A stretch of DNA of 34,997 bases, taken from Acidobacteriota bacterium. GTDB taxonomy: Bacteria > Acidobacteriota > Terriglobia > Terriglobales > Acidobacteriaceae. The notes under the pieces were generated by a model that saw only the letters and a program-made list of their open reading frames with translations, was not told the origin of the DNA and did no database searches. Shown here piece by piece: positions 24,538-33,311 of this stretch; position 1 is the first letter of the stretch; each line of letters begins with the position of its first letter. A program made the position numbers and the translations under genes. The DNA lies in assembly GCA_021790995.1 (NCBI GenBank), contig JAJYFA010000022.1:1-34997 (forward strand), read 5' to 3'.

Positions 24538-26427
24538 ATGGGCTATCAGGTTCTGGCTCGTAAATACCGTCCGCAACGCTTTGCCGACGTCGCCGGCCAG
24601 GACCATGTGACACGCACGCTTCTGAATGCGCTCACGCAGAACCGCATGGCGCACGGCTACATCTTCTCTGGCCATCGCGGCATTGGCAAAACGACGATTG
24701 CGCGCATTCTCGCTCAGGCGCTCAACTGCCGCGCCGAGATAGGCTCCGCCGAGCGGCCCACGCCGGAGCCCTGCGGTGCGTGCGACGCCTGCGTGGAGAT
24801 TCGCCAGGGCAACGCCGTGGACGTGATCGAGATTGACGCAGCCACCAACCGCGGCATCGATGAGATCCGCGAGTTGCGCGATGCGGCGCGCTATTCGCCG
24901 GCCCGCGACCGCTACAAGATCTACATCCTCGACGAGGCGCACCAGATCACCGAGGCCGCCTTCAACGCGCTGCTCAAGACGCTCGAAGAGCCGCCTGCGC
25001 ACGTCATCTTCATGATGGCGACCACCGAGCCCGAAAACATTCCCCAGACCATCCGCTCGCGCTGCCAGCACTTCAGCTTTCACGCCGTCAAATTCGACGA
25101 CATTCTGGCGCAGTTGAAGATGATTGCAGCCGAGGAAGCGGTCACAGCGGAAGACGAGGCGCTGGCGCTGCTGGCCGAAGCTGGCGACGGCTCGATGCGC
25201 GATGCGCTCTCCATCATGGACCAGGCGATCGCCTCGGCGCCACTCGAAGACGGTCGGCCAAAACTCTCGATCGAGCAGATTCGCGAGCTCATGGGATCGG
25301 TGCCGAACACGGTCTTTGAGAAGCTGCTCGAAGCCGTGGCCGCGGCGCAGAGCGCCACGCTGATGGAGGAGTTGAATCTGCTGCTCAATGCCGGGCATAG
25401 CCCCTTGTCGCTGGCGCGGCAAATGGTGCGCTATCTGCGCAACACGCTGATGGCCAGGCTGGGCGGCGAGCAGACGGAGCTGCTCCAGATCTCGGCCGAC
25501 GAACGGGCACGCGCGGCGCGCACGGCGATGCTGTTCACCGAGGAGGAGCTGACGCGCAATCTGCAGATCGTGCTGCGCACCTTCGACGATTTGAATTTCC
25601 GTCAGGAGCAGCGATTCCACCTGGAGCTCGGCCTTCTCAAGCTGATTCATGCGCAGCGGCTGCTGCCCATTGAAGAGCTGCTGAGCGCAGTGGCCGGCGG
25701 AGCAAGCGCAAGACCAGCCGCAACAGGCAGCGCGCCGCGTGCAAACGCAAGTGGCTTCAGGCAGGCGAGCACGCCTGCCGCAGCACCAACGCACCAGCCA
25801 GGCGGCTGGAGCGCGACACCATCGACCAGAGCCGGCGCCAGTCCTGAACCCGGCGGCATTGTGGGCCGATCGGCCGCGGCAGCAGAATCCGCGAGTGCGG
25901 CAGGCGCGGCTGCACGCGATCTTTCGCCCTTCCCTGCCGCCAGCGTGCAGGCATCTGGATACGCATCCGCGGAACCGCTGACCGAAGGCGCGCTGGCCGT
26001 GGCTCCAGAGGCCAAAAGCGCGCCGGGGGAATCGCTCAACGCCGACTCGATTCGCCAGCAGGTGGCTGCGGCGCTGGCCGCCGACGGACACGGTTCGGCT
26101 GCGCAACTGCTGGGCAACGGCTCGTGGCGGCTGGAGTCAACCAGCGTCCAGGTCTCTGTGCCCGGAATCGGCAAGAAGATGATCGCCCTTACCGTGAATG
26201 CTGCCGCGGAAAAGATTGTGCGTCAGGAGCTGCAACGGCTGGGCGCGCCCACGCGATTTGTGGTCTCGCCCGGCGATGGCGCAACTTCGGGCGGGTCTGT
26301 TGCTGCTGCTCCTCTTGCACCGGTGGGCAGCGTGCAGGAGGCGGCGCTCCAGCATCCAATGGTGAAGCGCGCTCAGGAGATTTTCAAGGCTGAGGTTCGC
26401 AGCGTGGTCGATCTGCGGCAGAAGTAA
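24538..26427 (+). CDS. dnaX: DNA polymerase III subunit gamma/tau
   Basis: This is the 629-residue clamp-loader ATPase that loads the beta sliding clamp and tethers the polymerase at the replication fork. It has Walker A GHRGIGKT (45-52), the zinc module cysteines C64, C79, C82 and C85, Walker B LDEAH (131-135), and the SRC sensor in RSRCQHF. Domain III follows to about residue 375. Residues about 385-500 are an Ala/Pro/Ser-rich linker, and the tail MVKRAQEIFKAEVRSVVDL matches the C-terminal polymerase-binding part of tau. No A-rich slippery heptamer for making a short gamma form was seen. The start ATG 24538 has GAGGAG 10 nt ahead. It is first in the conserved dnaX-ybaB-recR cluster. Confidence 0.95.
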   Translation: MGYQVLARKYRPQRFADVAGQDHVTRTLLNALTQNRMAHGYIFSGHRGIGKTTIARILAQALNCRAEIGSAERPTPEPCGACDACVEIRQGNAVDVIEIDAATNRGIDEIRELRDAARYSPARDRYKIYILDEAHQITEAAFNALLKTLEEPPAHVIFMMATTEPENIPQTIRSRCQHFSFHAVKFDDILAQLKMIAAEEAVTAEDEALALLAEAGDGSMRDALSIMDQAIASAPLEDGRPKLSIEQIRELMGSVPNTVFEKLLEAVAAAQSATLMEELNLLLNAGHSPLSLARQMVRYLRNTLMARLGGEQTELLQISADERARAARTAMLFTEEELTRNLQIVLRTFDDLNFRQEQRFHLELGLLKLIHAQRLLPIEELLSAVAGGASARPAATGSAPRANASGFRQASTPAAAPTHQPGGWSATPSTRAGASPEPGGIVGRSAAAAESASAAGAAARDLSPFPAASVQASGYASAEPLTEGALAVAPEAKSAPGESLNADSIRQQVAAALAADGHGSAAQLLGNGSWRLESTSVQVSVPGIGKKMIALTVNAAAEKIVRQELQRLGAPTRFVVSPGDGATSGGSVAAAPLAPVGSVQEAALQHPMVKRAQEIFKAEVRSVVDLRQK

Positions 26428-26454
26428 CGGCACTTCGAGGAGAATGGACCAGAA

Positions 26455-26781
26455 ATGATCAACCCGCTCAAGATTACCGAGATGCTTTCCAAAGCCGGCG
26501 AGATGCAGGAAGAGATGCAGCGCAAGCTGGGCGAGACGGTCGTGGAGGCCGCAAGCGGAGGCGGCGCCGTGACCGCAACCATGAACGGCAAGAAGGAACT
26601 GCTCAAGATCCATATCGATTCTTCTGCCGTGTTAAGCCTGAGCGGCAGCCAGCCCGACGTGGAAATGCTTGAGGACTTGATTGTGGCCGCAGTGAATGAG
26701 GCTGGCCGCAAGGCCGACGAGGCCATCAAGTCAAACGTACAGGGATTGCTTGGCGGATTGCAGATCCCGGGGATGAGCTGA
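26455..26781 (+). CDS. ybaB: YbaB/EbfC-family nucleoid-associated protein
   Basis: This is a 108-residue protein of the YbaB/EbfC family: small dimeric DNA-binding proteins with a tweezer-like shape. The family pattern is clear: amphipathic KITEMLSKAGEMQEEMQRKL at the N-terminus, the Gly-rich turn SGGGAVTATMNGKKELLKI, then VEMLEDLIVAAVNEAGRKADE and a Met-Gly-Leu-rich tail. It lies 27 bp after dnaX with GAGGAG at about 26437-26442 and before recR, the usual order in bacteria, where these genes are cotranscribed. Confidence 0.93.
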   Translation: MINPLKITEMLSKAGEMQEEMQRKLGETVVEAASGGGAVTATMNGKKELLKIHIDSSAVLSLSGSQPDVEMLEDLIVAAVNEAGRKADEAIKSNVQGLLGGLQIPGMS

Positions 26782-26844
26782 GGCCGTGCGCGTCCAGCAT
26801 TGGCGCGATGTACGGCCGCGACAGGGCGCAGCATCAGGGCATTG

Positions 26845-26900
26845 TCATCCCGAGCCAGTCTGCCGCAGACGGAGGAGTCGAAGGATCTGCGGTTGCTTTT
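26845..26900. repeat. dispersed intergenic repeat unit (TCATCCCGAGC type)
   Basis: The ybaB-recR gap contains TCATCCCGAGCC, a GTCTGC-C-GCAGAC hairpin (26858-26870), and GTCGAAGGATCTGCGGTTGC ending in a TTTT run. This wording is that of short interspersed repeats I associate with Acidobacteriota genomes ('TCATCCCGAGCgaagcgAAGGATCTGCGG'). Only one copy is in the window, so its repetitive nature is inferred, not shown. The hairpin lies between two genes normally in one operon. Confidence 0.4.
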
Positions 26901-26947
26901 CCTAATCTGGAGCACGAACTTCTGCGACACCGCACAAGGAGGCAGAT

Positions 26948-27550
26948 ACGTCTTCACGCTATGCCGAGCCGATGGCCCGACTCATTGAGGAACTGAAAAA
27001 GCTGCCCGGCGTGGGCACGAAGAGTGCGCAACGCTACGCCTTTTATCTTCTGCGTGCGAGCGACGAGGACGCCGTCGCACTGGCAGACGCCGTGCGCGGA
27101 TTGAAGGCCAGCCTGCGTCTCTGCTCGGTCTGCAACAATGTGACCGATATCGACCCTTGCGCTTATTGCGCGAGCCCCCAGAGAAACAAGCGCATGGTCT
27201 GCGTCGTCGAAGAGGCCACGAACGTTGCCGCCGTCGAGCGGACGCAAACCTACCAAGGCGTTTATCACGTTCTGCACGGCACCCTTTCGCCTCTGCATGG
27301 CGTGGGGCCCGATCAGTTACGTGCGCAATCGCTGCTCAGCCGCGTGGAGCGCGGCGAGATCGACGAGGTAATTCTGGCCACCAATCCGACTCTCGAAGGT
27401 GAGGCCACAGCCGACTGGCTGGCAACTGCGTTGCGCAGGTTTTCGGTGAAGATCACGCGGATAGCCACGGGGGTTCCCGCCGGCAGCGATATAGAATACG
27501 CCGACGAGGTGACGATGGCACGCGCGATTGAGGGACGCAGAGAGGTGTAA
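26948..27550 (+). CDS. recR: recombination protein RecR, probable ACG start
   Basis: RecR acts with RecF and RecO to load RecA on gapped DNA. The helix-hairpin-helix LKKLPGVGTKSAQR is followed by a C4 zinc finger (CSVCNN...PCAYC), the TOPRIM strand VCVVEEATNVAAVE and ATNPTLEGEATADWL, all diagnostic. The first ATG in frame is 26972 (192 aa). However, the frame continues upstream as SSRYAEP, matching the conserved RecR N-terminus (Bacillus subtilis begins MQYPEP...KLID). A strong AAGGAGG (26936-26942) sits 5 nt before an ACG at 26948 and 29 nt before the ATG. Starting at ACG gives 200 residues, the normal family length. No ATG, GTG or TTG lies between. Confidence 0.88.
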   Translation, partial: TSSRYAEPMARLIEELKKLPGVGTKSAQRYAFYLLRASDEDAVALADAVRGLKASLRLCSVCNNVTDIDPCAYCASPQRNKRMVCVVEEATNVAAVERTQTYQGVYHVLHGTLSPLHGVGPDQLRAQSLLSRVERGEIDEVILATNPTLEGEATADWLATALRRFSVKITRIATGVPAGSDIEYADEVTMARAIEGRREV

Positions 27551-27580
27551 CAGCCTTCGCCACGGGCGCATCTGGGGGAA

Positions 27581-28150
27581 CTACTTCGGCAACTGATCGA
27601 GCGCAAGGTTCAGCTCCAGCACATTCACGCGGGGTTCACCGAGGAAGCCTAGCTGACGGCCGGTAGTGTGTTCGGCGACGAGTTTACGGACCGCGTCATC
27701 GGAGAGTCCGCGCGCCCGGGCGACGCGCGGAACCTGATAGTCGGCGTTGTCGGGCGTGATGTCGGGGTCGAGACCGGAGCCGGAGGTTGTAACCATATCG
27801 ATAGGAACGGGCTTTCCGTGGTTCCGCGCCGCCAGCTTGTCGATGTCGCCCTGAATGCGCGTCACCAGAGTCCTGTTTGACTGAGCAAGATTCGAGCCGC
27901 CGGAGTTCTCGGCATCGTAGCCGCTGCCCGCGGCCGATGGTCGCGGGTGGAAGTAACGGTCCGAGGTGAAGCTCTGCGCGATCAACTCGGAGCCGATAAC
28001 CTGACCGTTCGGGAGAATGATGAGGCTGCCGCTGGCCTGATGCGGAAACAGAACTCTGGCAAGGCCCGTCATCAGGAGCGGATACCCGAGTCCTAAGAGA
28101 ACTGCCGTGATGAGCGTGAAGCGAATCGATGTTTTCCAAACCGAGTGCAC
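27581..28150 (-). CDS. kdpC: potassium-transporting ATPase subunit KdpC
   Basis: KdpC is the small stabilising subunit of the high-affinity KdpFABC K+ pump; it has one membrane helix and a periplasmic domain. The 189-residue product shows the N-terminal helix (SIRFTLITAVLLGLGYPLLMTGLA), then GSLI, GSELIAQSFTSDRYFHPRPSAAGSGYDA split around the usual FxxxxYFxxRPSA motif, and the C-terminal HTTGRQLGFLGEPRVNVLELN, typical of KdpC. I place the start at GTG 28150, with GAGGAG 7 nt upstream; TTG 28165 is in frame but lies over that site. It is last in the operon, 46 bp after kdpB. It ends 30 bp from the convergent recR gene. Confidence 0.92.
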   Translation of the reverse strand: MHSVWKTSIRFTLITAVLLGLGYPLLMTGLARVLFPHQASGSLIILPNGQVIGSELIAQSFTSDRYFHPRPSAAGSGYDAENSGGSNLAQSNRTLVTRIQGDIDKLAARNHGKPVPIDMVTTSGSGLDPDITPDNADYQVPRVARARGLSDDAVRKLVAEHTTGRQLGFLGEPRVNVLELNLALDQLPK

Positions 28151-28168
28151 GGTGAAACTCCTCAAGAA

Positions 28169-28186
28169 CAGCTTTCAGCGATCAGC
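28169..28186. repeat. CAGCTTTCAG-type short repeat in the kdpB-kdpC spacer
   Basis: CAGCTTTCAGCGATCAGC occupies the 46-bp spacer between kdpB and kdpC. The same wording (TCAGCCTTCAGCTATCAG and CAGCTTTCAG) recurs in the kdpA-kdpB spacer at 30236-30267 and is absent from the tight kdpF-kdpA junction. These look like copies of one short repeat family. Confidence 0.4.
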
Positions 28187-28196
28187 GTGTTGAACG

Positions 28197-30230
<2,034 letters not shown>

Positions 30231-30235
30231 ATTTC

Positions 30236-30331
30236 TCAGCCTTCAGCTATCAGTCCCCAGCTTTCAGTTCGTTTTGCAGTGGCGAACTGCGTTCAAGTTG
30301 CTGCCGGCCTGCATCTGAGATGCTGACGGCC
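30236..30331. repeat. kdpA-kdpB spacer: short repeats and an intercistronic hairpin
   Basis: The 107-bp spacer contrasts with the 1-3 bp junctions earlier in the operon. It contains TCAGCCTTCAGCTATCAG (30236-30253) and CAGCTTTCAG (30258-30267), relatives of the repeat at 28169-28186. Nearer kdpA is a hairpin, GGCC (30306-30309), GCATCT (30311-30316), AGATGC (30318-30323) and GGCC (30328-30331). It could modulate the KdpA:KdpB ratio through mRNA processing or stability. Confidence 0.4.
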
Positions 30332-30337
30332 GATTGC

Positions 30338-32068
30338 TCAGAAGAGTTTTCCCGCGTGCAGCAGCAGGTGTTCCAGAACCGGTCCCAGGCTTAGCGCCGG
30401 GAAAAATGTCAGCGCGCCTACAATCACGATGACGCCGACCAGAAGCACAGCAAAGAGTGGCGAGTTAACCGGGAATGTGCCGGGCGACGGCGGAATGCTC
30501 TTCTTTTGCGCGAGACTTCCGGCCAGCGCAAGGACCGGGATCATCATCAGGAAGCGGCCGATGAGCATGTCCCAACCGAGACAGACGTTGTACCACCAGG
30601 TATTGGCGTTCAGACCTGCAAAGGCCGAGCCGTTGTTGCCAGCGCCGGAGGTGAAGGCATAAAGAATCTCGGTGAATCCGTGCGGCCCCTGATTGGCAAG
30701 CGACGCGAGGCCCACGTTGGGCAGCAGCACAAAGACGGCGCTGAAGGTGAGGATGGCCAGCGGAAAGATCAGCGCGTAGAGCATGGCCATCTTCACGTCG
30801 TAGGACTCGATCTTCTTGCCCAGATACTCCGGCGTGCGGCCCACCATGAGCCCTGCGATGAAGACCGCAAGGATCACGAAGATCAGAATGCCGTACATGC
30901 CAGCGCCCACGCCGCCAAAGACCACCTCGCCGAGCATGATGTTGGCCAGGGGGACCATGCCACCCAGCGGAGTGAAACTGTCGTGCATGGAGTTGACTGC
31001 GCCGCAACTGGCATCGGTGGTGACGGTGGCGAAGAGCGCAGAGTCGGCAATGCCGAAGCGTGTTTCCTTGCCCTCCATGTTGCCGCCGGGCGCGGCTGCG
31101 GTGCGCATCTGCACGGCGCCGTGGATGAGCGGATGAGGCTGCGATTCAGCCCAGTAGCAAACCGTGAATCCGGCGGCAAAGAGCACAAACATGGCGACAA
31201 GGACTGCCCAGCCATGGCCAGGCGAGCCGGTCATGCGCCCCAGAGTATAGGTGAGTCCAGCGGGAATGATGAAGATGGAGAGAATCTGAAAGAAGTTTGT
31301 AAGCGGCGTTGGATTTTCAAAGGGATGGGCGCTGTTGGCGTTGAAAAATCCGCCGCCGTTGGTGCCCAGCATCTTGATAGTCTCCTGCGAAGCCACCGGC
31401 CCCTGTGCGATGGCTTGTGTCTGGCCTTCGAGCGTGTGGGCTTGCGTATAGGCGTGGAAGTTCTGCGGCACGCCCTGCCACACAAGCAGCAAACCGTAGA
31501 TGACGCAGGCCGGCAGCAGTACATAAAAGAGCGTGCGCGTCATGTCGACCCAGAAGTTGCCGATGGTCCCGCTCGCGGTGCGCCTGATACCGCGAATCAG
31601 CGCCACGGCCACGCAGATGCCCAAGGCCGCCGACCAGAAGTTGTGCGTCGCCAGACCCGCCATCTGCGTCAGATAGCTCATCGTCGTCTCGGGCGTGTAC
31701 GACTGCCAGTTGGTGTTGGTGGTGAAACTGGCGGCGGTATTCCAGGCCAGATCGGGTCTAACGGCGGGGAGATGCTGCGGATTCACCCAGCCCGCGACCC
31801 ATCCCTGCATGCGTTCGAGCGCGTAGGTCAGCACCAGGCTTACGGCGGAGAAGCCCAGCGCCGCGAAGGCGTACTCGCGCCAGTTCATCTCCTTACCGGC
31901 GCTCACGCCGCAGAGCTTGTAGAGGAGCCGCTCGACGGGGCGAAGCACTGGATCGAGCCAGGTGCGTTCGCCTTCAAGAACTCGCGCCAGGTAGATGCCC
32001 ACTGGACGAACAGTTGCGAGCAGAACGAGACAGAAGATGGCGAATTGCAGCCAACCGTTGGCGGACAT
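30338..32068 (-). CDS. kdpA: potassium-transporting ATPase subunit KdpA
   Basis: KdpA is the 576-residue K+-binding channel-like subunit, related to SKT transporters, with about ten membrane helices and four pore loops. Selectivity-filter regions are visible: [13 protein letters not shown] (first), [20 protein letters not shown] (second, with the GGG turn), the block around [21 protein letters not shown] (third) and [18 protein letters not shown] (fourth). Length is close to Escherichia coli KdpA (557). The ATG at 32068 begins 1 nt after the kdpF stop. Positions fit the standard F-A-B-C order. Confidence 0.96.
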   Translation of the reverse strand: MSANGWLQFAIFCLVLLATVRPVGIYLARVLEGERTWLDPVLRPVERLLYKLCGVSAGKEMNWREYAFAALGFSAVSLVLTYALERMQGWVAGWVNPQHLPAVRPDLAWNTAASFTTNTNWQSYTPETTMSYLTQMAGLATHNFWSAALGICVAVALIRGIRRTASGTIGNFWVDMTRTLFYVLLPACVIYGLLLVWQGVPQNFHAYTQAHTLEGQTQAIAQGPVASQETIKMLGTNGGGFFNANSAHPFENPTPLTNFFQILSIFIIPAGLTYTLGRMTGSPGHGWAVLVAMFVLFAAGFTVCYWAESQPHPLIHGAVQMRTAAAPGGNMEGKETRFGIADSALFATVTTDASCGAVNSMHDSFTPLGGMVPLANIMLGEVVFGGVGAGMYGILIFVILAVFIAGLMVGRTPEYLGKKIESYDVKMAMLYALIFPLAILTFSAVFVLLPNVGLASLANQGPHGFTEILYAFTSGAGNNGSAFAGLNANTWWYNVCLGWDMLIGRFLMMIPVLALAGSLAQKKSIPPSPGTFPVNSPLFAVLLVGVIVIVGALTFFPALSLGPVLEHLLLHAGKLF

Positions 32069-32069
32069 T

Positions 32070-32165
32070 TCAGAATCTCTCCGGGAAAAGCAGCGTGAGC
32101 GTGAGATAGCCCAGCAAAAGAATCGACAACACGAGCGCGGCGGCTGAGATCCAATCGAAGTGCAT
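32070..32165 (-). CDS. kdpF: potassium-transporting ATPase subunit KdpF
   Basis: KdpF is a 31-residue single-helix peptide that stabilises the Kdp complex. It reads [18 protein letters not shown], then [13 protein letters not shown] and stop. The ending with a short GYLxxxLLxPERF tail is the hallmark of KdpF (Escherichia coli ends ...LVYVLLKPERF-like). The GAGGT ribosome site overlaps the end of the preceding 28-residue reading frame, and kdpA starts 1 nt after the stop. It is too small for standard gene finding. Confidence 0.9.
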   Translation of the reverse strand: MHFDWISAAALVLSILLLGYLTLTLLFPERF

Positions 32166-32168
32166 CGT

Positions 32169-32255
32169 CTACCTCAACTTCTGGCACGCCTTGACGTAGA
32201 GAAACGCCAGGACGAAGAAAATGATTGTGAACAGCAGCATGACTCCATCCTGCAT
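32169..32255 (-). CDS. 28-residue membrane peptide preceding kdpF
   Basis: A short frame, ATG 32255 to TAG 32169, encodes [18 protein letters not shown], then [10 protein letters not shown]. It is one hydrophobic helix (residues 6-20) followed by a basic, cysteine-containing tail. A strong AAGGAG lies 7 nt before the ATG, better than those of most genes here, and kdpF begins 3 nt after the stop, so translation is likely. It is not KdpF, which is present separately. I recall similar short frames ending in 'YVxGCxxL' ahead of kdpF in other bacteria, but cannot check this. A role as an extra Kdp subunit or assembly/regulatory peptide is inference. Confidence 0.7.
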   Translation of the reverse strand: MQDGVMLLFTIIFFVLAFLYVKACQKLR

Positions 32256-32547
32256 GGAGGATCTCCTTGTGCCGGCCAAAATCGAACCGGCTCGATTGCT
32301 CAAAAAAGCGGCTTGCGTTCGTTATGCATCCGTTCCGCCTCGGCAGGCACAGACCTTCGCATAGCGATTGGCTCCGGCCTCACTCGACGCCCGAACAAAA
32401 CCCATTCTGCGTTCCGACACATTTGAGTATCGAAAAGAATTCCTAAATAAAGCGTAAGGATTGAGATCGAGCGGCGATAAGTTTTTTAAGGAAATCGGAG
32501 GACGCAACGGTCGCGGTTCGCAATGCAATACACAAGACACGGAAAAT
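32256..32547 (-). promoter_or_regulatory. upstream region of the kdp operon with AT-rich inverted repeat
   Basis: This 292-bp gap between kdpE and the small-peptide gene should hold the kdp promoter. It is markedly AT-rich at 32430-32500. ATTCCTAAATAAA (32439-32451) and TTTTTTAAGGAAAT (32482-32495) are imperfect inverted copies about 30 bp apart, a candidate KdpE operator, since known KdpE sites are T-rich. Near the small gene, a short GCCGG/CCGGC hairpin and a run of six T (minus strand, 32307-32302) precede the ribosome site. A 72-codon frame at 32322-32540 looks spurious. I found no match to the c-di-AMP (ydaO) riboswitch core by eye. Confidence 0.4.
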
Positions 32548-33243
32548 TCATTCTTCGCTGCCCGCCCATCCCTCGGGGACGAAGCGGTATCCTACCCAGG
32601 GCTCGGTTTGAATATATTGCCGCCCGGTCTCGCTTTCGAGCTTCTTCCTCAACTGGCCGACAAACACGCGCAGATACTCGGGCTGATAAGCCGATTGCGC
32701 GCCCCAGACCGCGGTAAGCAGCGCACGGTGCGTCATCACTTTGCCGGCGTTGCGCGCCAGGTGCAACAGTAGATCGAACTCTTTAGGCGTAAGATGAACG
32801 GGCTTGCCCTGCAAGAGGATGCTATGCGCCTCGGAGTCAACCACAAAATCGCCCACCTCGATGGCGGCCGCGGTGCGCTCGGGAGCGCGCCGCAGATGCG
32901 CCCGCACGCGCGCCAGCAGTTCCTGAATGCCGAAGGGCTTGGTCACGTAATCGTCGGCGCCGGCATCGAGCGCCTCCACCTTCGACCGCTCATGCTCGCG
33001 TACCGAGAGAACCACAACCGGCGTAGCGCCTCGCGTGCGAATCTGGCGGCAAACCTCCACGCCGCTTACGCCAGGCATCATGAGGTCGGTAATCACCAGG
33101 TCGGGAGCCCACTCGCGAAAGACGCGCAATCCCTCCTCGGGATCGTTGGCCGTGCGCACATCGTATCCCTGTGCTGTCATCGCCGCGCGCAGCACCCGTG
33201 TAATCTGCGGCTCGTCATCGATCACCAGAATGCGTTCCGGCAT
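32548..33243 (-). CDS. kdpE: KdpE-like response regulator (OmpR family)
   Basis: This is a 231-residue two-component regulator. The receiver domain (1-118) has the acidic pocket D9, D10, the phospho-acceptor D53 in ITDLMMPG, and K102 in TKPF. The C-terminal winged helix (about 135-225) has GKPVHLTPKEFDLLLHLARNAGKVMTHR split over the OmpR signature, then YLRVFVGQLRKKLE and PWVGYRF, which is the KdpE-type ending (VGYRF). It should activate kdp transcription when phosphorylated by KdpD under K+ limitation. It is transcribed toward the kdp structural genes, 292 bp upstream of them, and away from kdpD, with which it shares a 68-bp divergent promoter region. Confidence 0.9.
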   Translation of the reverse strand: MPERILVIDDEPQITRVLRAAMTAQGYDVRTANDPEEGLRVFREWAPDLVITDLMMPGVSGVEVCRQIRTRGATPVVVLSVREHERSKVEALDAGADDYVTKPFGIQELLARVRAHLRRAPERTAAAIEVGDFVVDSEAHSILLQGKPVHLTPKEFDLLLHLARNAGKVMTHRALLTAVWGAQSAYQPEYLRVFVGQLRKKLESETGRQYIQTEPWVGYRFVPEGWAGSEE

Positions 33244-33311
33244 TGTCTGCTTCTTCCCACCGCATCTTACATCAACGCGGCGCGCAGTTTCGCAAAACGC
33301 GGAGGGCGATT

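Noticed and set aside
25700-26000. Programmed frameshift in dnaX producing gamma
   Set aside because: No A-rich slippery heptamer in the linker region.
24442-26106. Long minus-strand frame (554 codons) opposite dnaX
   Set aside because: It is Arg/His/Gly-rich, lacks any family motif, and lies antisense to unmistakable dnaX; such frames are common opposite high-GC genes.
30506-32098. 530-codon plus-strand frame opposite kdpA
   Set aside because: Composition of an antisense shadow; kdpA on the other strand is certain.
32177-32192. Sigma-54-like TGGCACG..TTG near the small kdp peptide
   Set aside because: Spacing between the GG and GC elements is wrong, and it lies inside a likely coding sequence on the opposite strand.
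32322-32540. 72-codon minus-strand frame upstream of the kdp operon
   Set aside because: No ribosome site, no recognisable pattern, and it overlaps the likely promoter.
32256-32547. c-di-AMP (ydaO) riboswitch or tight attenuator before the kdp genes
   Set aside because: By eye I could not find the conserved ydaO core; the T6 run at 32302-32307 has only a 4-bp candidate stem. A covariance-model search would be decisive.
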